Source: Pseudomonas fulva
GTDB taxonomy: Bacteria; Pseudomonadota; Gammaproteobacteria; Pseudomonadales; Pseudomonadaceae
Direction of reading: 5' to 3'
Assembly (NCBI RefSeq): GCF_015680705.1
Contig: NZ_JADNYP010000006.1
Location: 240,174-304,173, forward strand
DNA: 64,000 nucleotides
The position numbers and the translations under genes are program-made. The notes beneath the pieces are model-generated. The model did no database searches. It had not been told where the DNA came from and saw nothing but the letters and a program-made list of their open reading frames with translations. This document shows positions 50,726 to 60,478 of the stretch, one piece after another. Each line of letters begins with the position of its first letter. Within the stretch, counting starts at the first letter, position 1.

Positions 50726-52105
50726 ATGATCAGAGACCCTTTCGAACGACTCGGCCTGGACCGCGAGGTCCTCACCGTCAGCCAGCTCAACGGCCGCGCG
50801 CGCGTGCTGCTCGAGGACGTGTTCCGCAGCGTCTGGGTGGAGGGCGAGATCTCCAACCTTGCCCGGCCTGCCTCCGGCCACATCTATTTCACCCTCAAGG
50901 ACAGCGGCGCCCAGGTGCGCTGCGCGCTATTCAGGCAGAACGCCACGCGGGTCCGCCAGGCGCTGCGTGACGGCCTGGCGGTGCGGGCTCGCGGCAAGGT
51001 TTCGCTATTCGAGGGGCGCGGCGACTACCAGCTGATCCTCGATACGCTCGAGCCGGCTGGCGATGGTGCCTTGCGCCTGGCTTTCGAGGCGCTGAAGGAA
51101 AAGCTTGGCGCCGAAGGCCTGTTCAGTGCCGAGCGCAAGCAATCCCTGCCCGCCCATCCACGGCGCATCGGCATCGTCAGTTCGCCCACCGGAGCGGTGA
51201 TCCGCGACATCATCAGCGTGTTCCGGCGGCGCGCGCCGCAGGTCGAGCTGACCCTGATCCCGACCGCCGTGCAAGGCCGCGAGGCCATCGGGCAGATCGT
51301 GCGCGCACTGCAAACGGCCGACGGCCTGGGCTTCGACGCGCTGATCCTGGCCCGAGGGGGCGGCTCGCTGGAAGACCTCTGGTGCTTCAACGAGGAAGCC
51401 GTAGCCCGCGCGGTGGCGGCCTGCAAAACGCCGATCATCAGCGCCGTCGGGCATGAGACCGATGTCTCGATCAGCGACTTCGTCGCCGATGTCCGCGCCC
51501 CTACCCCATCGGCCGCCGCCGAACTGCTGGCACCGGACAGCAGTGGCCTGCGCCAGAGCCTGGACAGCCTGCAGCGCCGCCTGCTGCTACGCATGCGCAA
51601 CCGCCTGGTGCATGATCGCCTGCGCCTGGATGGCCTGGCCCGGCGCCTGCGCCATCCCGGCGAGCGACTGCGCCAGCAGGCTCAACGCCTGGATGACCTG
51701 GACATGCGCCTGCGCCGGGCGTTCACGCTGCGCCTGAACCAGCGTCATGAACAACTGGGGCGCCTGGACATGCGCCTGGCGGCGCAGCACCCGGGGCGCA
51801 CGCTCACATTGCTCGGCCAGCGCCTGGACAGCCTGGCCGAGCGCCTGCCGCGCGCCATGCGCGATGTGCTCAAGGAACGGCGCCAGCGCTTCCAGGCGCA
51901 GCTGCAGACCTTGCAGGTCGTCAGCCCGCTGGCGACCCTGGCACGTGGCTACAGCATTCTGCTCGACCAGCATGGCCATGCCGTGCGCAGTGCTGCGCAA
52001 ACGCACACTGGCCAGCGCCTGACTGCCCGCCTGGATGAAGGCGAGCTCCAGGTACGGGTCGAGGACAACCACCTGACGCCGGTCACCCTCTCGCTACTGG
52101 ATTGA
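50726..52105 (+). CDS. xseA: Exodeoxyribonuclease VII large subunit XseA
   Basis: 459 aa from the ATG at 50726 (MIRDPFERLG); the ATGs at 50714 and 50717 lack better signals. The N-terminal OB fold is VWVEGEISNLARPASGHIYFTLKD. The exonuclease VII core is HPRRIGIVSSPTGAVIRDI, LARGGGSLEDLWCFNEE and SAVGHETDVSISDFVADVRAPTPS. A long coiled-coil region follows, ending with the conserved RGYSIL segment. With XseB it degrades single-stranded DNA from both ends. xseB is not adjacent. Confidence 0.95.
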   Translation: MIRDPFERLGLDREVLTVSQLNGRARVLLEDVFRSVWVEGEISNLARPASGHIYFTLKDSGAQVRCALFRQNATRVRQALRDGLAVRARGKVSLFEGRGDYQLILDTLEPAGDGALRLAFEALKEKLGAEGLFSAERKQSLPAHPRRIGIVSSPTGAVIRDIISVFRRRAPQVELTLIPTAVQGREAIGQIVRALQTADGLGFDALILARGGGSLEDLWCFNEEAVARAVAACKTPIISAVGHETDVSISDFVADVRAPTPSAAAELLAPDSSGLRQSLDSLQRRLLLRMRNRLVHDRLRLDGLARRLRHPGERLRQQAQRLDDLDMRLRRAFTLRLNQRHEQLGRLDMRLAAQHPGRTLTLLGQRLDSLAERLPRAMRDVLKERRQRFQAQLQTLQVVSPLATLARGYSILLDQHGHAVRSAAQTHTGQRLTARLDEGELQVRVEDNHLTPVTLSLLD

Positions 52106-52107
52106 AT

Positions 52108-52935
52108 ATGCCTCGCCTTCCCACCCTGCTGCTCGCGCTGTCCCTGTCGCTGCTGGCCAGCGTTGCCCAGGCCAGCTACATCACTCGCATGCTGAACAAG
52201 CCGGTGCCCGGCGGCGTCGCGGTGGTCGACCTCGGCCCCGCCAACAGCGCACCTCGCGCGCGCTTCGACGGCAAGCCGGTGCTGGTGGTCAGGGAACAGG
52301 ACCACTGGCTGGCCATCGTCGGCCTTGCGCTGACCCAGAAGCCTGGCACCGCGGTAGTGACGCAGGGCAGCCGCAGCTTGCCCTTCACGGTCGGTAGCAA
52401 GCAGTACCCCGAGCAGCGCATCACCCTGAAGAACAAGCGGCAGGTCAATCCCAACCCTGACGATCTCAGGCGCATCGAACGGGAGCTGGCCGAGCAGACC
52501 AGGGCCTACCGCAGCTTCAGCCCTGCGCTGCCGAGCAACCTGATCCTCGACAAGCCGGTCGATGGGCGATTGTCGAGCAGGTTCGGCGTGCGCCGTTTCT
52601 TCAACGGCGAGGAGCGCAATCCACATGCCGGCCTGGACTTCGCGGTGCCAGCCGGCACACCGATCAAGACGCCGGCCAACGGCCAGGTGATCCTGGTCGG
52701 CGACTACTTCTTCAATGGCAAAACCGTGTTCGTCGACCATGGGCAGGGTTTCATCAGCATGTTCTGCCACATGTCGAGGATCGACGTGCAGCCAGGCCAG
52801 GCCTTGCGTCGTGGCGAAGTGGTCGGGCGGGTCGGCTCGACCGGGCGGGCGACCGGCCCACACATGCATTGGAATGTCAGCCTGAACGATGCGCGGGTCG
52901 ACCCGGCGATCTTCATCGGCGCATTCCAACCCTGA
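52108..52935 (+). CDS. M23-family peptidoglycan endopeptidase (LytM domain)
   Basis: 275 aa with a Sec signal peptide ending VAQA near residue 22. The C-terminal M23 domain has zinc ligands H173 and D177 (HAGLDF) and H254, with catalytic H252 (HMHW). All four are present, so it should be active rather than an EnvC-type degenerate activator. It acts in the periplasm on peptide cross-links. It starts two bases after the xseA stop and ends at a strong terminator. Confidence 0.92.
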   Translation: MPRLPTLLLALSLSLLASVAQASYITRMLNKPVPGGVAVVDLGPANSAPRARFDGKPVLVVREQDHWLAIVGLALTQKPGTAVVTQGSRSLPFTVGSKQYPEQRITLKNKRQVNPNPDDLRRIERELAEQTRAYRSFSPALPSNLILDKPVDGRLSSRFGVRRFFNGEERNPHAGLDFAVPAGTPIKTPANGQVILVGDYFFNGKTVFVDHGQGFISMFCHMSRIDVQPGQALRRGEVVGRVGSTGRATGPHMHWNVSLNDARVDPAIFIGAFQP

Positions 52936-53015
52936 GGGCTCGACGGCTCGCGCCATCGACCTGCAAGTTGCGCAGGAAGAATTCAATGCGCAAGCAAATA
53001 TAAATCCGCCCAATC

Positions 53016-53050
53016 AAAGCGCTAGGAAATCGCGTAAAAGCGCTTTTTTT
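53016..53050 (+). terminator. Intrinsic terminator after the xseA-M23 peptidase operon
   Basis: AAAGCGCT (53016-53023) pairs perfectly with AGCGCTTT (53039-53046), followed by further Ts to 53050, giving a run of seven Ts from the stem end. It separates the peptidase operon from the leuA leader. Confidence 0.8.
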
Positions 53051-53116
53051 GAGCACTTCTCTCAAAGTTTTCCAAGCGCTTGCCTTACCCCAGTCTGACT
53101 GGGTAGGGTTGAGCGC

Positions 53117-53194
53117 ATGAAAACCTCCACGACCCTCATTTTGCTTCGCCAACATCGCAGCCTCTGCCTGGTCAGTGCACGACTACCAGGGTGA
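53117..53194 (+). CDS. leuA leader peptide (25 aa), leucine-rich
   Basis: An ATG at 53117 opens a 25-codon frame starting MKTSTTLILLRQHRSLCL and ending with ARLPG and TGA at 53192-53194. It has six leucines, three of them in the run LILL (leucine 7, 9 and 10), plus isoleucine and valine. AGGG lies upstream. The peptide ends 75 bp before leuA. This is the pattern expected of a transcription-attenuation leader that senses charged leucyl-tRNA. GGCCC-GACCA-GGGCC at 53233-53247 could form part of the downstream structure, though no U-rich attenuator tract is obvious. Confidence 0.65.
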   Translation: MKTSTTLILLRQHRSLCLVSARLPG

Positions 53195-53269
53195 ATCGCG
53201 TCGCCTCGCCTTTTCATCTCGTTATCGTTGGCAGGCCCGACCAGGGCCGCACATACAAGGATTGCCTCC

Positions 53270-54943
53270 ATGACCATGCTCAAAGACCCTTCGAAGAAGT
53301 ACCGCGCCTTCCCGACCATCGACCTGCCCGATCGCACCTGGCCTTCCAGGGCCATCACCCAGGCACCGATCTGGTGCAGTTCGGACCTGCGTGACGGTAA
53401 CCAGTCGCTGATCGAGCCGATGGACTCAGCAAAGAAGCTGCGCTTCTGGAAGACCTTGGTGCAAGTGGGCGTGAAGGAGATCGAGGCCGCCTTCCCCTCG
53501 GCCTCGCAGACCGACTTCGATTTCGTGCGTACCCTGATCGAGGATGGCCACATCCCGGATGACACCACCATCCAGGTACTGACCCAGGCCCGCGAAGACC
53601 TGATCGCGCGTACCTTCGAGTCGCTGCGCGGGGCCAAGCAGGCGATCGTCCACCTGTACAACGCTACCTGCCCGTCCTTCCGGCGCATCGTCTTCAACCA
53701 GGACAAGGAAGGGGTCAAGGAGATTGCAGTCAACGCCGCCAAGCTGTTCGTCAAGTATGCCGCGCAGCAGCCGGAAACCCGCTGGACGTTCCAGTATTCC
53801 CCGGAAACCTTCAGCGCCACCGAGCTGGAGTTCGCCAAGGAAGTTTGCGATGCGGTGATCGAGGTGTGGAACCCGACCCCCGAGCACAAGATCATCCTCA
53901 ACCTGCCGGCTACCGTCGAAGTGGCGACCCCGAACGTCTACGCCGACCAGATCGAATGGTTCTGCCGCAACGTCAACCGTCGCGACAGCGTGATCATCAG
54001 CCTGCATACCCACAACGACCGTGGCACTGGCATCGCGGCCACCGAGCTGGGCCTGATGGCCGGCGCCGATCGTGCCGAGGGCTGCCTGTTCGGCAACGGC
54101 GAGCGCACCGGCAATGTCGACCTGGTGACCCTGGCCTTGAACCTCTATACCCAGGGGATCGACCCGAAGCTGGACTTCTCCGACATCGACGGCGTGCGCA
54201 AGGTCGTCGAGGAGTGCAACCAGTTACCGGTCCATCCGCGCCATCCGTATGTCGGCGACCTGGTCCACACGGCGTTCTCCGGCTCCCACCAGGATGCCAT
54301 CCGCAAGGGCTTCACCAAGCAGCAGGAAGGCGAGCTGTGGGAAGTGCCCTACCTGCCGATCGACCCTGCCGACATCGGGCGCAGCTACGAAGCGGTCATT
54401 CGCGTGAACAGCCAGTCCGGCAAGGGTGGCATCACCTACCTGCTCGAGCAGGAGTACGGCATCAGCCTGCCACGTCGCATGCAGATCGAGTTCAGCCAGG
54501 TAGTCCAGGGCGAAACCGATCGCCTCGGCCTGGAGATGACCGCCCAGCAGATCCATGCCCTGTTGCACAAGGAATACCTGCAGGCCAACTCGCCCTATGC
54601 GCTGGTCAGCCATCGCCTGCGCGAAGAGAACGGCCACAGCGCCGTCGAGGTGGAAGTCGCCGGTGAGGGCGAGACCACGCTGCACTGGCGCGGCAAGGGC
54701 AACGGCGCGCTCGAAGCACTGGTCGCCGGTCTGCCGGTCGCGGTGGAAATCATGGACTACAACGAGCACGCCATCGGTGCCGGCACCAATGCCAAGGCTG
54801 CTGCTTACATCGAGCTGCGCGTGGCCGGCGAGCGCCCGGTACACGGCGTGGGCATCGACGAGAACTTCACCACCGCGAGCTTCAAGGCCCTGTTCAGTGC
54901 ACTGAACCGTTCGCTGAGCCAGCAGGCGGCGAAGGCGGCCTAA
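53270..54943 (+). CDS. leuA: 2-isopropylmalate synthase LeuA
   Basis: 557 aa, the long (actinobacterial/pseudomonad-type) LeuA. It starts at the ATG at 53270 with AAGGA upstream. The catalytic TIM barrel has [15 protein letters not shown] near residue 40 and the metal-binding HTHNDRGTG. The C-terminal regulatory (LeuA allosteric) domain, from about residue 430, contains [14 protein letters not shown] and mediates leucine feedback. It condenses acetyl-CoA with 2-oxoisovalerate in leucine synthesis. A leucine-rich leader peptide precedes it. Confidence 0.96.
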   Translation: MTMLKDPSKKYRAFPTIDLPDRTWPSRAITQAPIWCSSDLRDGNQSLIEPMDSAKKLRFWKTLVQVGVKEIEAAFPSASQTDFDFVRTLIEDGHIPDDTTIQVLTQAREDLIARTFESLRGAKQAIVHLYNATCPSFRRIVFNQDKEGVKEIAVNAAKLFVKYAAQQPETRWTFQYSPETFSATELEFAKEVCDAVIEVWNPTPEHKIILNLPATVEVATPNVYADQIEWFCRNVNRRDSVIISLHTHNDRGTGIAATELGLMAGADRAEGCLFGNGERTGNVDLVTLALNLYTQGIDPKLDFSDIDGVRKVVEECNQLPVHPRHPYVGDLVHTAFSGSHQDAIRKGFTKQQEGELWEVPYLPIDPADIGRSYEAVIRVNSQSGKGGITYLLEQEYGISLPRRMQIEFSQVVQGETDRLGLEMTAQQIHALLHKEYLQANSPYALVSHRLREENGHSAVEVEVAGEGETTLHWRGKGNGALEALVAGLPVAVEIMDYNEHAIGAGTNAKAAAYIELRVAGERPVHGVGIDENFTTASFKALFSALNRSLSQQAAKAA

Positions 54944-54993
54944 GCAAGCCGCGCAGCAGCAGCGCCAAAACCGATCGAACTGGCGCGTGGCGG

Positions 54994-55019
54994 GCAGGCT
55001 CCGGGATGGGGCCTGCTTT
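54994..55019 (+). terminator. leuA: Terminator-like hairpin after leuA
   Basis: GCAGGC (54994-54999) pairs with GCCTGC (55011-55016), extended inward by CC/GG pairs, and is followed by TTT. The short T run makes it a moderate intrinsic terminator. Confidence 0.6.
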
Positions 55020-55075
55020 GCGGGCCCAGGATTCGCCAGACGATCATCGCTCTCACCTCGCTGGCACGACCCGCA

Positions 55076-55112
55076 CAGGAGCGGCCGCCGCCGGGGCGCT
55101 TCCTACACCTGC
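55076..55112. repeat. REP-like palindromic remnant
   Basis: CAGGAGCGGCC and CGCTTCCTACACC resemble the two arms of the common Pseudomonas repetitive extragenic palindrome (TGTAGGAGCGG type). They lie in the leuA-eda convergent spacer. The match is partial. Confidence 0.4.
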
Positions 55113-55130
55113 GGGACTTCCTTGATCACC

Positions 55131-55805
55131 TCAATCGAACAACGCCAGTGCCTCCGCGCTGCAAGCCTCGATCCGTGCCCAATCCCCGTTCCTGATCCAG
55201 CTGCTGTCGAGCATCCAGGTCCCGCCTACGCACATCACGTTCGGCAAGGCCATGTAGTTGCGCACGTTACTCGCATTGACGCCACCTGTGGGGCAGAAAC
55301 GGATGTCGCCAAATGGCCCGGCAAACGCCTTGATTGCGGCCACGCCACCCGAAATCTCCGCCGGGAACAGCTTGAAACGTCGATATCCCAGCGCATACCC
55401 CATCATGATTTCCGAAGGCGTGCTGACACCAGGCAATAGCGGCACGTCGCCCTCGACTCCCGCCCGGAGGATCTCCGCAGTGATCCCGGGCGTAACGACG
55501 AACTGCGCGCCAGCCGCTTGCACCGCGGCGAACATCCGACAATCGAGCACCGTGCCGGCGCCGATGCAAAGTTCGGGACGCTGCTCGCGCAGGACTTCGA
55601 TGGCCTTGAGCCCATGCTCCGAACGCAGGGTCACTTCCAGCGTACGAATACCACCGGCAGCCAAGGCATCGGCCAGCGGCAGAATGTCCTGTTCGCGAGC
55701 GATGGTGATGACCGGCAAAATACGCGCCCGAGCGCAAATGCCGTCGATCCTTGCGGTTTTCTCGGCCATGGTGAGCAGCGGCTGAGGGCGTTCAAGCGTG
55801 GGCAT
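55131..55805 (-). CDS. eda: KDPG aldolase Eda
   Basis: 224 aa from the ATG at 55805 with AGGA upstream; in-frame ATGs at 55826 and 55832 lie in the tail of pgl. The (beta/alpha)8 class I aldolase has the Schiff-base lysine 145 (FKLFPAE) and glutamate 57 (TLEVTLR), with the phosphate-binding FCPTGGVN. It cleaves 2-keto-3-deoxy-6-phosphogluconate to pyruvate and glyceraldehyde 3-phosphate, the last step of the Entner-Doudoroff route. It is the third gene of the zwf-pgl-eda operon, 17 bp after pgl. Confidence 0.96.
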   Translation of the reverse strand: MPTLERPQPLLTMAEKTARIDGICARARILPVITIAREQDILPLADALAAGGIRTLEVTLRSEHGLKAIEVLREQRPELCIGAGTVLDCRMFAAVQAAGAQFVVTPGITAEILRAGVEGDVPLLPGVSTPSEIMMGYALGYRRFKLFPAEISGGVAAIKAFAGPFGDIRFCPTGGVNASNVRNYMALPNVMCVGGTWMLDSSWIRNGDWARIEACSAEALALFD

Positions 55806-55822
55806 GACGGAAATCCTTTGGC

Positions 55823-56536
55823 TCATGGGCACCAGTAGATGTGCAGAGGGGCATGGAGAAACGCGCGGATCGGCATCTGTGCCGGGTCATCGCCTGCCAG
55901 CGCGGCACGCAGGGTAGCGAGTTTGCCGCGACCTTGCACGGACAGCGCAATGAACCGGGCACTGGCCAGCAGCGCGAAGGTCATGCTCAAGCGCTGGTGC
56001 GGCACGCTCGGCGCGATCATCGGCAGACAACGCCGGTCACCGGTTCGCTGCAGGCCAGCGCGCAGGTTCGGGCTGGCCGGAAACAGAGACGCGGTGTGAC
56101 CATCGTCGCCCATGCCGAGGATCAATACATCGATCGGCGGTAGCTCGGCCAAGGCTTCGTCGGCCGCGTCGGCCGCCTGCTCCAGGCTCGCGGCCGGCCG
56201 GTACAAGCCAATGAAGCGGGCCTTGGCCGCCTCACCCTGGAACAGATGACGGCGCAACAGTCCGGCGTTGCTGTCGGCATGCTCGACCGGTACCCAGCGC
56301 TCGTCGGCGAGGCTGACCACCACCTTCGACCAGTCCAGCGATGCCTGCCCCAGGCGCTCGAGGAACGGCACCGGGCTGCGCCCTCCGGACAGCACCAGGC
56401 TAGCTCGCCCAGCCTGCTCGATGGCCTGGCGCAGGTGCCCGGCCACATCGTTGGCCAAGGTCGCCGCGAGCGCCTCGGCATCATCCAGCTCGTACCCCTG
56501 CACGGCGTCCGGCAATTGCAGTTCAGATATCGCCAT
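55823..56536 (-). CDS. pgl: 6-phosphogluconolactonase Pgl
   Basis: 237 aa from the ATG at 56536, which has GGAGG at good spacing and overlaps the zwf 3' end by 14 bp. DevB-type signatures include [30 protein letters not shown] and [15 protein letters not shown]. It hydrolyses 6-phosphogluconolactone. It is the middle gene of the operon and is regulated with zwf. Confidence 0.95.
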   Translation of the reverse strand: MAISELQLPDAVQGYELDDAEALAATLANDVAGHLRQAIEQAGRASLVLSGGRSPVPFLERLGQASLDWSKVVVSLADERWVPVEHADSNAGLLRRHLFQGEAAKARFIGLYRPAASLEQAADAADEALAELPPIDVLILGMGDDGHTASLFPASPNLRAGLQRTGDRRCLPMIAPSVPHQRLSMTFALLASARFIALSVQGRGKLATLRAALAGDDPAQMPIRAFLHAPLHIYWCP

Positions 56537-57992
56537 ACCACGACCTCCCGTCACGTGTGATCAAGGCGATCGAGCTCATCGGCCCCCATGAGCCTGCCGC
56601 ATATGGCCTGGGGGCATCACCGGCCTGCTTCCAGCCGGCGATCAGCTGATCGCACCATTTCCAGGCATGCTCGATTTCATCCTTGCGCACGAACAGGTTC
56701 TGGTTGCCGCGCATCACTTCCAGCAGCAGGCGCTCGTAGGCATCCGGAATCCGTGCACTGCGCCAGGCATCGGAAAAATTCAGTTGCAGCGGACCACTGC
56801 GCAAGTGCATGCCCTTGTCCAGCCCTTGCTCCTTGGTCATCACCCGCAAGGAGATGCCTTCGTCCGGTTGCAGGCGGATGATCAGCTTGTTGCCGATCTG
56901 CATGCGCTGCTCCGGCGCGAAGATATAGTGTGGCGGCTCCTTGAAGTGAATGACGATCTGCGACAGCTTGTGTGGCATCCGCTTGCCGGTACGCAGGTAG
57001 AAAGGTACGCCAGCCCAGCGCCAGTTGCGGATATCGGCGCGCAGGGCGACGAAGGTTTCCGTGTCGCTCTGGCTGTTGGCATTCTCCTCACCCAGATAAC
57101 CGGGTACCGGCCGCCCATCCTGGTGGCCGGCGATGTACTGCCCGCGAACCACCCGGGCGCCGAGGTTCTCGCCAGTGATCGGCGCCAGTGCCTTGAGCAC
57201 CTTGACCTTCTCGTCACGGATGCTGTCGGCCGAAAGGTCGCCAGGCGGATCCATGGCAATCAGGCAAAGCAGTTGCAACAGATGATTTTGCACCATGTCG
57301 CGCAGTTGGCCAGCCTTGTCGAAGTAGCCCCAGCGTCCCTCGATGCCAACCTTCTCGGCCACGGTGATTTCCACGTGGGAAATGAAGTTCTGGTTCCACT
57401 GCGTCTCGAACAGGCTGTTGGCGAAACGCAAGGCAATGAGGTTCTGCACGGTTTCCTTGCCGAGGTAGTGGTCGATGCGATAGACCCGGTCCTCGGGAAA
57501 ATAACGAGCCACGGCATCGTTGACCCGCCGCGAGGACTCCAGGTCGTGACCGATGGGTTTCTCCAGCACTACCCGACAGCCGCGGGCCAGCCCGACATCC
57601 TCCAGGTGCTGGCAGATGACGCCATAGACGGCCGCGGCCGTGGCGAAATAGGCGATCAGCGGCGGCCCATCGGCCACTTGCGCGGCCAGCGCCTGGTAGC
57701 CATCAGGCTCCGTGAAGTCCAGGTGCAGGTAATCCAGACGCGCGATGAAGCGCTGCAGCGCAGGCGCGTCGAGATCGCCGGGTGGTACCTGGCGGCGCAG
57801 ATGGGCTTCGATGCTGGCCAGGTGCTCAGCCGCCGTGCCGGATTCACGCGCCAGGGCGATCAGGCGGGTGTCGGCGTGCAGCAGGTCGGCCCGATCGAGC
57901 TGGTAAAGTGCCGGGAACAGCTTGCGCAAGGCCAGGTCACCCAGGGCACCGAAGAGGGCAAAGGTGCAAGGTTCTACACTGATCGCAGCCAT
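56523..57992 (-). CDS. zwf: Glucose-6-phosphate dehydrogenase Zwf
   Basis: 489 aa. The N-terminal Rossmann fold is [16 protein letters not shown] (residues 13-28). The active-site segment RIDHYLGKE is at 172-180, followed by [24 protein letters not shown]. It oxidises glucose 6-phosphate with NADP (or NAD) to the lactone and feeds the Entner-Doudoroff route. It is the first gene of zwf-pgl-eda and divergent from hexR. A perfect HexR palindrome lies 65 bp upstream of its start. Confidence 0.97.
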   Translation of the reverse strand: MAAISVEPCTFALFGALGDLALRKLFPALYQLDRADLLHADTRLIALARESGTAAEHLASIEAHLRRQVPPGDLDAPALQRFIARLDYLHLDFTEPDGYQALAAQVADGPPLIAYFATAAAVYGVICQHLEDVGLARGCRVVLEKPIGHDLESSRRVNDAVARYFPEDRVYRIDHYLGKETVQNLIALRFANSLFETQWNQNFISHVEITVAEKVGIEGRWGYFDKAGQLRDMVQNHLLQLLCLIAMDPPGDLSADSIRDEKVKVLKALAPITGENLGARVVRGQYIAGHQDGRPVPGYLGEENANSQSDTETFVALRADIRNWRWAGVPFYLRTGKRMPHKLSQIVIHFKEPPHYIFAPEQRMQIGNKLIIRLQPDEGISLRVMTKEQGLDKGMHLRSGPLQLNFSDAWRSARIPDAYERLLLEVMRGNQNLFVRKDEIEHAWKWCDQLIAGWKQAGDAPRPYAAGSWGPMSSIALITRDGRSWYGDI

Positions 57993-58056
57993 GATGTGGG
58001 TTCTTTCATGATTTTTACCTAGGAATACCGGTTAAGACCGGGCTTTTCAAGAATAA

Positions 58057-58071
58057 TGTAGTAAAACTACA
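58057..58071. promoter_or_regulatory. HexR operator between zwf and hexR
   Basis: TGTAGTAAAACTACA is a perfect 15-bp palindrome matching the HexR consensus (TGTARTTTTACTACA read on the other strand). It lies in the 197-bp divergent spacer. In P. putida HexR is released by KDPG; here it should repress zwf-pgl-eda and possibly its own gene. Confidence 0.9.
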
Positions 58072-58189
58072 ACATGAACCTGTACGCCTTACATACGAGT
58101 GGTGCGCCAGCGATGCCTGCAAGTACGATAGACCGTGCAAATAGCCGGCCGCTTCACGAGCCGGCCGTCCATCGACCCAAGGAAACACC

Positions 58190-59062
58190 ATGGACCGCGT
58201 GCGAAATCTCCTGGAACAGATCCAGGGACGTCTCGACGAGCTGAACAAGGCAGAACGCAAGGTCGCCGAAGTCATCCTGCTCAATCCACAGCAAGCCACC
58301 CGTTTCAGCATCGCAGCCCTGGCGCAGGCGGCAAAGGTCAGCGAACCGACCGTCAACCGCTTCTGCCGCTCCTTTGGAGTCAGCGGCTATCCCGAACTCA
58401 AGCTGCAACTGGCGCAGAGCCTGGCCAGCGGCGCCGCCTACGTCAGCCGTGCGGTAGCCGCCGACGATGATCCGGCCGACTACACCCGCAAGATCTTCGG
58501 CAGCGCCATCGCCTCGCTCGACAGCGCCTGCCAGCAGCTCGACGCCCAGCAGGTCAGTCGCGCCGTGGACATGATGATCCAGGCGCGCCAGATCCACTTT
58601 TTCGGCCTCGGTGCCTCGGCCCCCGTGGCGCTCGATGCCCAGCACAAGTTCTTCCGCTTCAACCTGGCGGTGTCGGCCCATGCCGACGTGCTGATGCAGC
58701 GCATGCTGGCCTCGGTCGCGCATACCGGCGATCTGTTCGTGATCATTTCCTATACCGGCCGCACCCGCGAACTAGTGGAGGTGGCCCGCCTGGCACGGGA
58801 AAACGGCGCCTCGGTGCTCGGCCTGACCGCCGCCGGCTCGCCCCTGGCCCGGGCCTGCAGCCTGAGCCTGCACATCCCGCTGCCGGAAGACACCGACATC
58901 TACATGCCAATGACCTCGCGAATCATCCAGCTCACCGTGCTCGATGTGCTGGCCACCGGCATGACCTTGCGTCGCGGCGTGGACTTCCAGCCGCATCTGC
59001 GCAAGATCAAGGAAAGCCTCAATGCCAGCCGCTATCCGGTCGAAGACGACGATGCGAACTGA
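58190..59062 (+). CDS. hexR: HexR transcriptional regulator (RpiR/SIS family)
   Basis: 290 aa. The N-terminal helix-turn-helix_6 domain spans residues about 1-77 ([33 protein letters not shown]). The C-terminal SIS sugar-phosphate-binding domain runs from about residue 125 ([35 protein letters not shown]). It represses glucose catabolism genes and responds to KDPG. It is divergent from zwf and convergent with oprB. Confidence 0.95.
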   Translation: MDRVRNLLEQIQGRLDELNKAERKVAEVILLNPQQATRFSIAALAQAAKVSEPTVNRFCRSFGVSGYPELKLQLAQSLASGAAYVSRAVAADDDPADYTRKIFGSAIASLDSACQQLDAQQVSRAVDMMIQARQIHFFGLGASAPVALDAQHKFFRFNLAVSAHADVLMQRMLASVAHTGDLFVIISYTGRTRELVEVARLARENGASVLGLTAAGSPLARACSLSLHIPLPEDTDIYMPMTSRIIQLTVLDVLATGMTLRRGVDFQPHLRKIKESLNASRYPVEDDDAN

Positions 59063-59085
59063 AGGCCCGCGCCGTCCAGGCCTTC
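59061..59085. terminator. Bidirectional hairpin between convergent hexR and oprB
   Basis: GAAGGCC (59061-59067) and GGCCTTC (59079-59085) pair perfectly around an 11-base loop in the 36-bp gap. There is no long T run. It probably serves both gene ends. Confidence 0.5.
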
Positions 59086-59098
59086 TGTAGTGCCCTAG

Positions 59099-60439
59099 CT
59101 AGAACGAGGACGAAACCTTCAGGCCCGCGACCAGTGCGTTATCCACCTCATCGACAGCGCCTGGACTCTTGATGTATTGCAGGTTCGGCCGCACCGTCAG
59201 CCAGTCGGTCACATGGAAGCCGTAGTACAGCTCGGCGTTGTACTCGCTGCGCTGTAGCGGCCGGAACCGAGGATCGTGGTAGTCCTCGAGGCCGTCGCGC
59301 GCATTGAGCAGTCCAGCCCGCTTGCGTACGTCGTCATTGACATGGATGCGGGCGATGCCAAACCCGATCGCGTCCTTGGGTCGGGCATCGAAGGCGCCCT
59401 TGTATACCAGGCCGACCTGCTGATAGCTGTCGACCACATTGGTGGTCTTGTCGTGCCGCGTGAAGTTGGCGAACAGGCTCAGGCCGCGGCTGGCGTCCGA
59501 AGCATGCGCGGTGACCTGCTGCTGCGCGACGACCCACCAGCCATGCTTGCCGGAGCGGGACTTGAACGGCTTGCCGGTCAACGCCTGGGGCTGCCCATCG
59601 ATGTCCTGGTACAGGTCATCGGCCGAGGCGCTGCTGTGGTAATAGCCCAACCGGTACTCGCCTGGCAGGCCGGCAAGCCTGGGCGACCAGACCAGTTCCA
59701 CCGGCACGATGGTACCCCTGGTGCCACTGCCGCTGAGCTTGAAGCCATTGCCGGTCTCGAGGTTCGAAGGGTTCTGCTCGAACGCGCCTACCTGGGCGAA
59801 GAGTTGCGGGGTCAGGTCGTACTTGAGCCTCAGCGCCCACTGACTGACCGGCCAGTTGTACCAGATGCCACCGACCCAGTTGCCCACCTGCGAGCCGCAG
59901 AACGCCAGGTTCTGGAAATCGCAGGGGAAAGCATTGAACTCCTCGCCCGGGCCGAACCGACCGAGCTTCACGTCCAGGGCGCCATCGAAGTATCGCTGCC
60001 TGAACCACATCTGCGTCAGCCGCCAGGTCTGCCCTCGACCCCAGACTTCCTGCACGGAGCTCAGATGCCCTGCCCGCGGATCAGCGATACGGTCATTGGA
60101 CAGGTTGCGTCCGCTGCGCTCGGTCACTGACAGCTTGAATTCAGCGGCCTGCCAGCCCAGGATCTTCTGCAGGTCCAGGTGCATGCCCAAGGCGAACTGG
60201 TCGCTGTAGCGCGCCGTGCGGTCATGGTTGTAGCCACCACGCAGATTGCTCGCCACCTCGCCCACATAGTCCAGGCCGAAGTCGTAGCCCTTGTCCAGCA
60301 ACTCGGTGCGTGCCCCTCCCCAGTCCCCGCTCATCCACCTGGACTGCGCGGAAAACGCTTCGTGCGCCTGCGTGCCGCCGGCCGCCAGGGCCAGCAGACC
60401 CGCACATCCCAGGATCCCCATGCGTTTGCAATAGTGCAT
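59099..60439 (-). CDS. oprB: Carbohydrate-selective porin OprB
   Basis: 446 aa from the ATG at 60439 with AGGA at proper spacing; the 33-base upstream extension is not signal-like. The signal peptide ends GTQAHEA. The mature protein has the OprB-type beginning SRWMSGDWGGARTELLDKGYDFGLDYVGE, and the block FPCDFQNLAFCGSQVGNWVGG contains the conserved cysteine pair. It ends in an aromatic C-terminal strand (VSSSF), as outer-membrane proteins do. It admits glucose and other sugars. It lies 39 bp after gtsD in the gts operon. Confidence 0.95.
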   Translation of the reverse strand: MHYCKRMGILGCAGLLALAAGGTQAHEAFSAQSRWMSGDWGGARTELLDKGYDFGLDYVGEVASNLRGGYNHDRTARYSDQFALGMHLDLQKILGWQAAEFKLSVTERSGRNLSNDRIADPRAGHLSSVQEVWGRGQTWRLTQMWFRQRYFDGALDVKLGRFGPGEEFNAFPCDFQNLAFCGSQVGNWVGGIWYNWPVSQWALRLKYDLTPQLFAQVGAFEQNPSNLETGNGFKLSGSGTRGTIVPVELVWSPRLAGLPGEYRLGYYHSSASADDLYQDIDGQPQALTGKPFKSRSGKHGWWVVAQQQVTAHASDASRGLSLFANFTRHDKTTNVVDSYQQVGLVYKGAFDARPKDAIGFGIARIHVNDDVRKRAGLLNARDGLEDYHDPRFRPLQRSEYNAELYYGFHVTDWLTVRPNLQYIKSPGAVDEVDNALVAGLKVSSSF

Positions 60440-60478
60440 CGTTACTTTCCTCTTCTTGTTATTTTGCTCCACGGCAAT

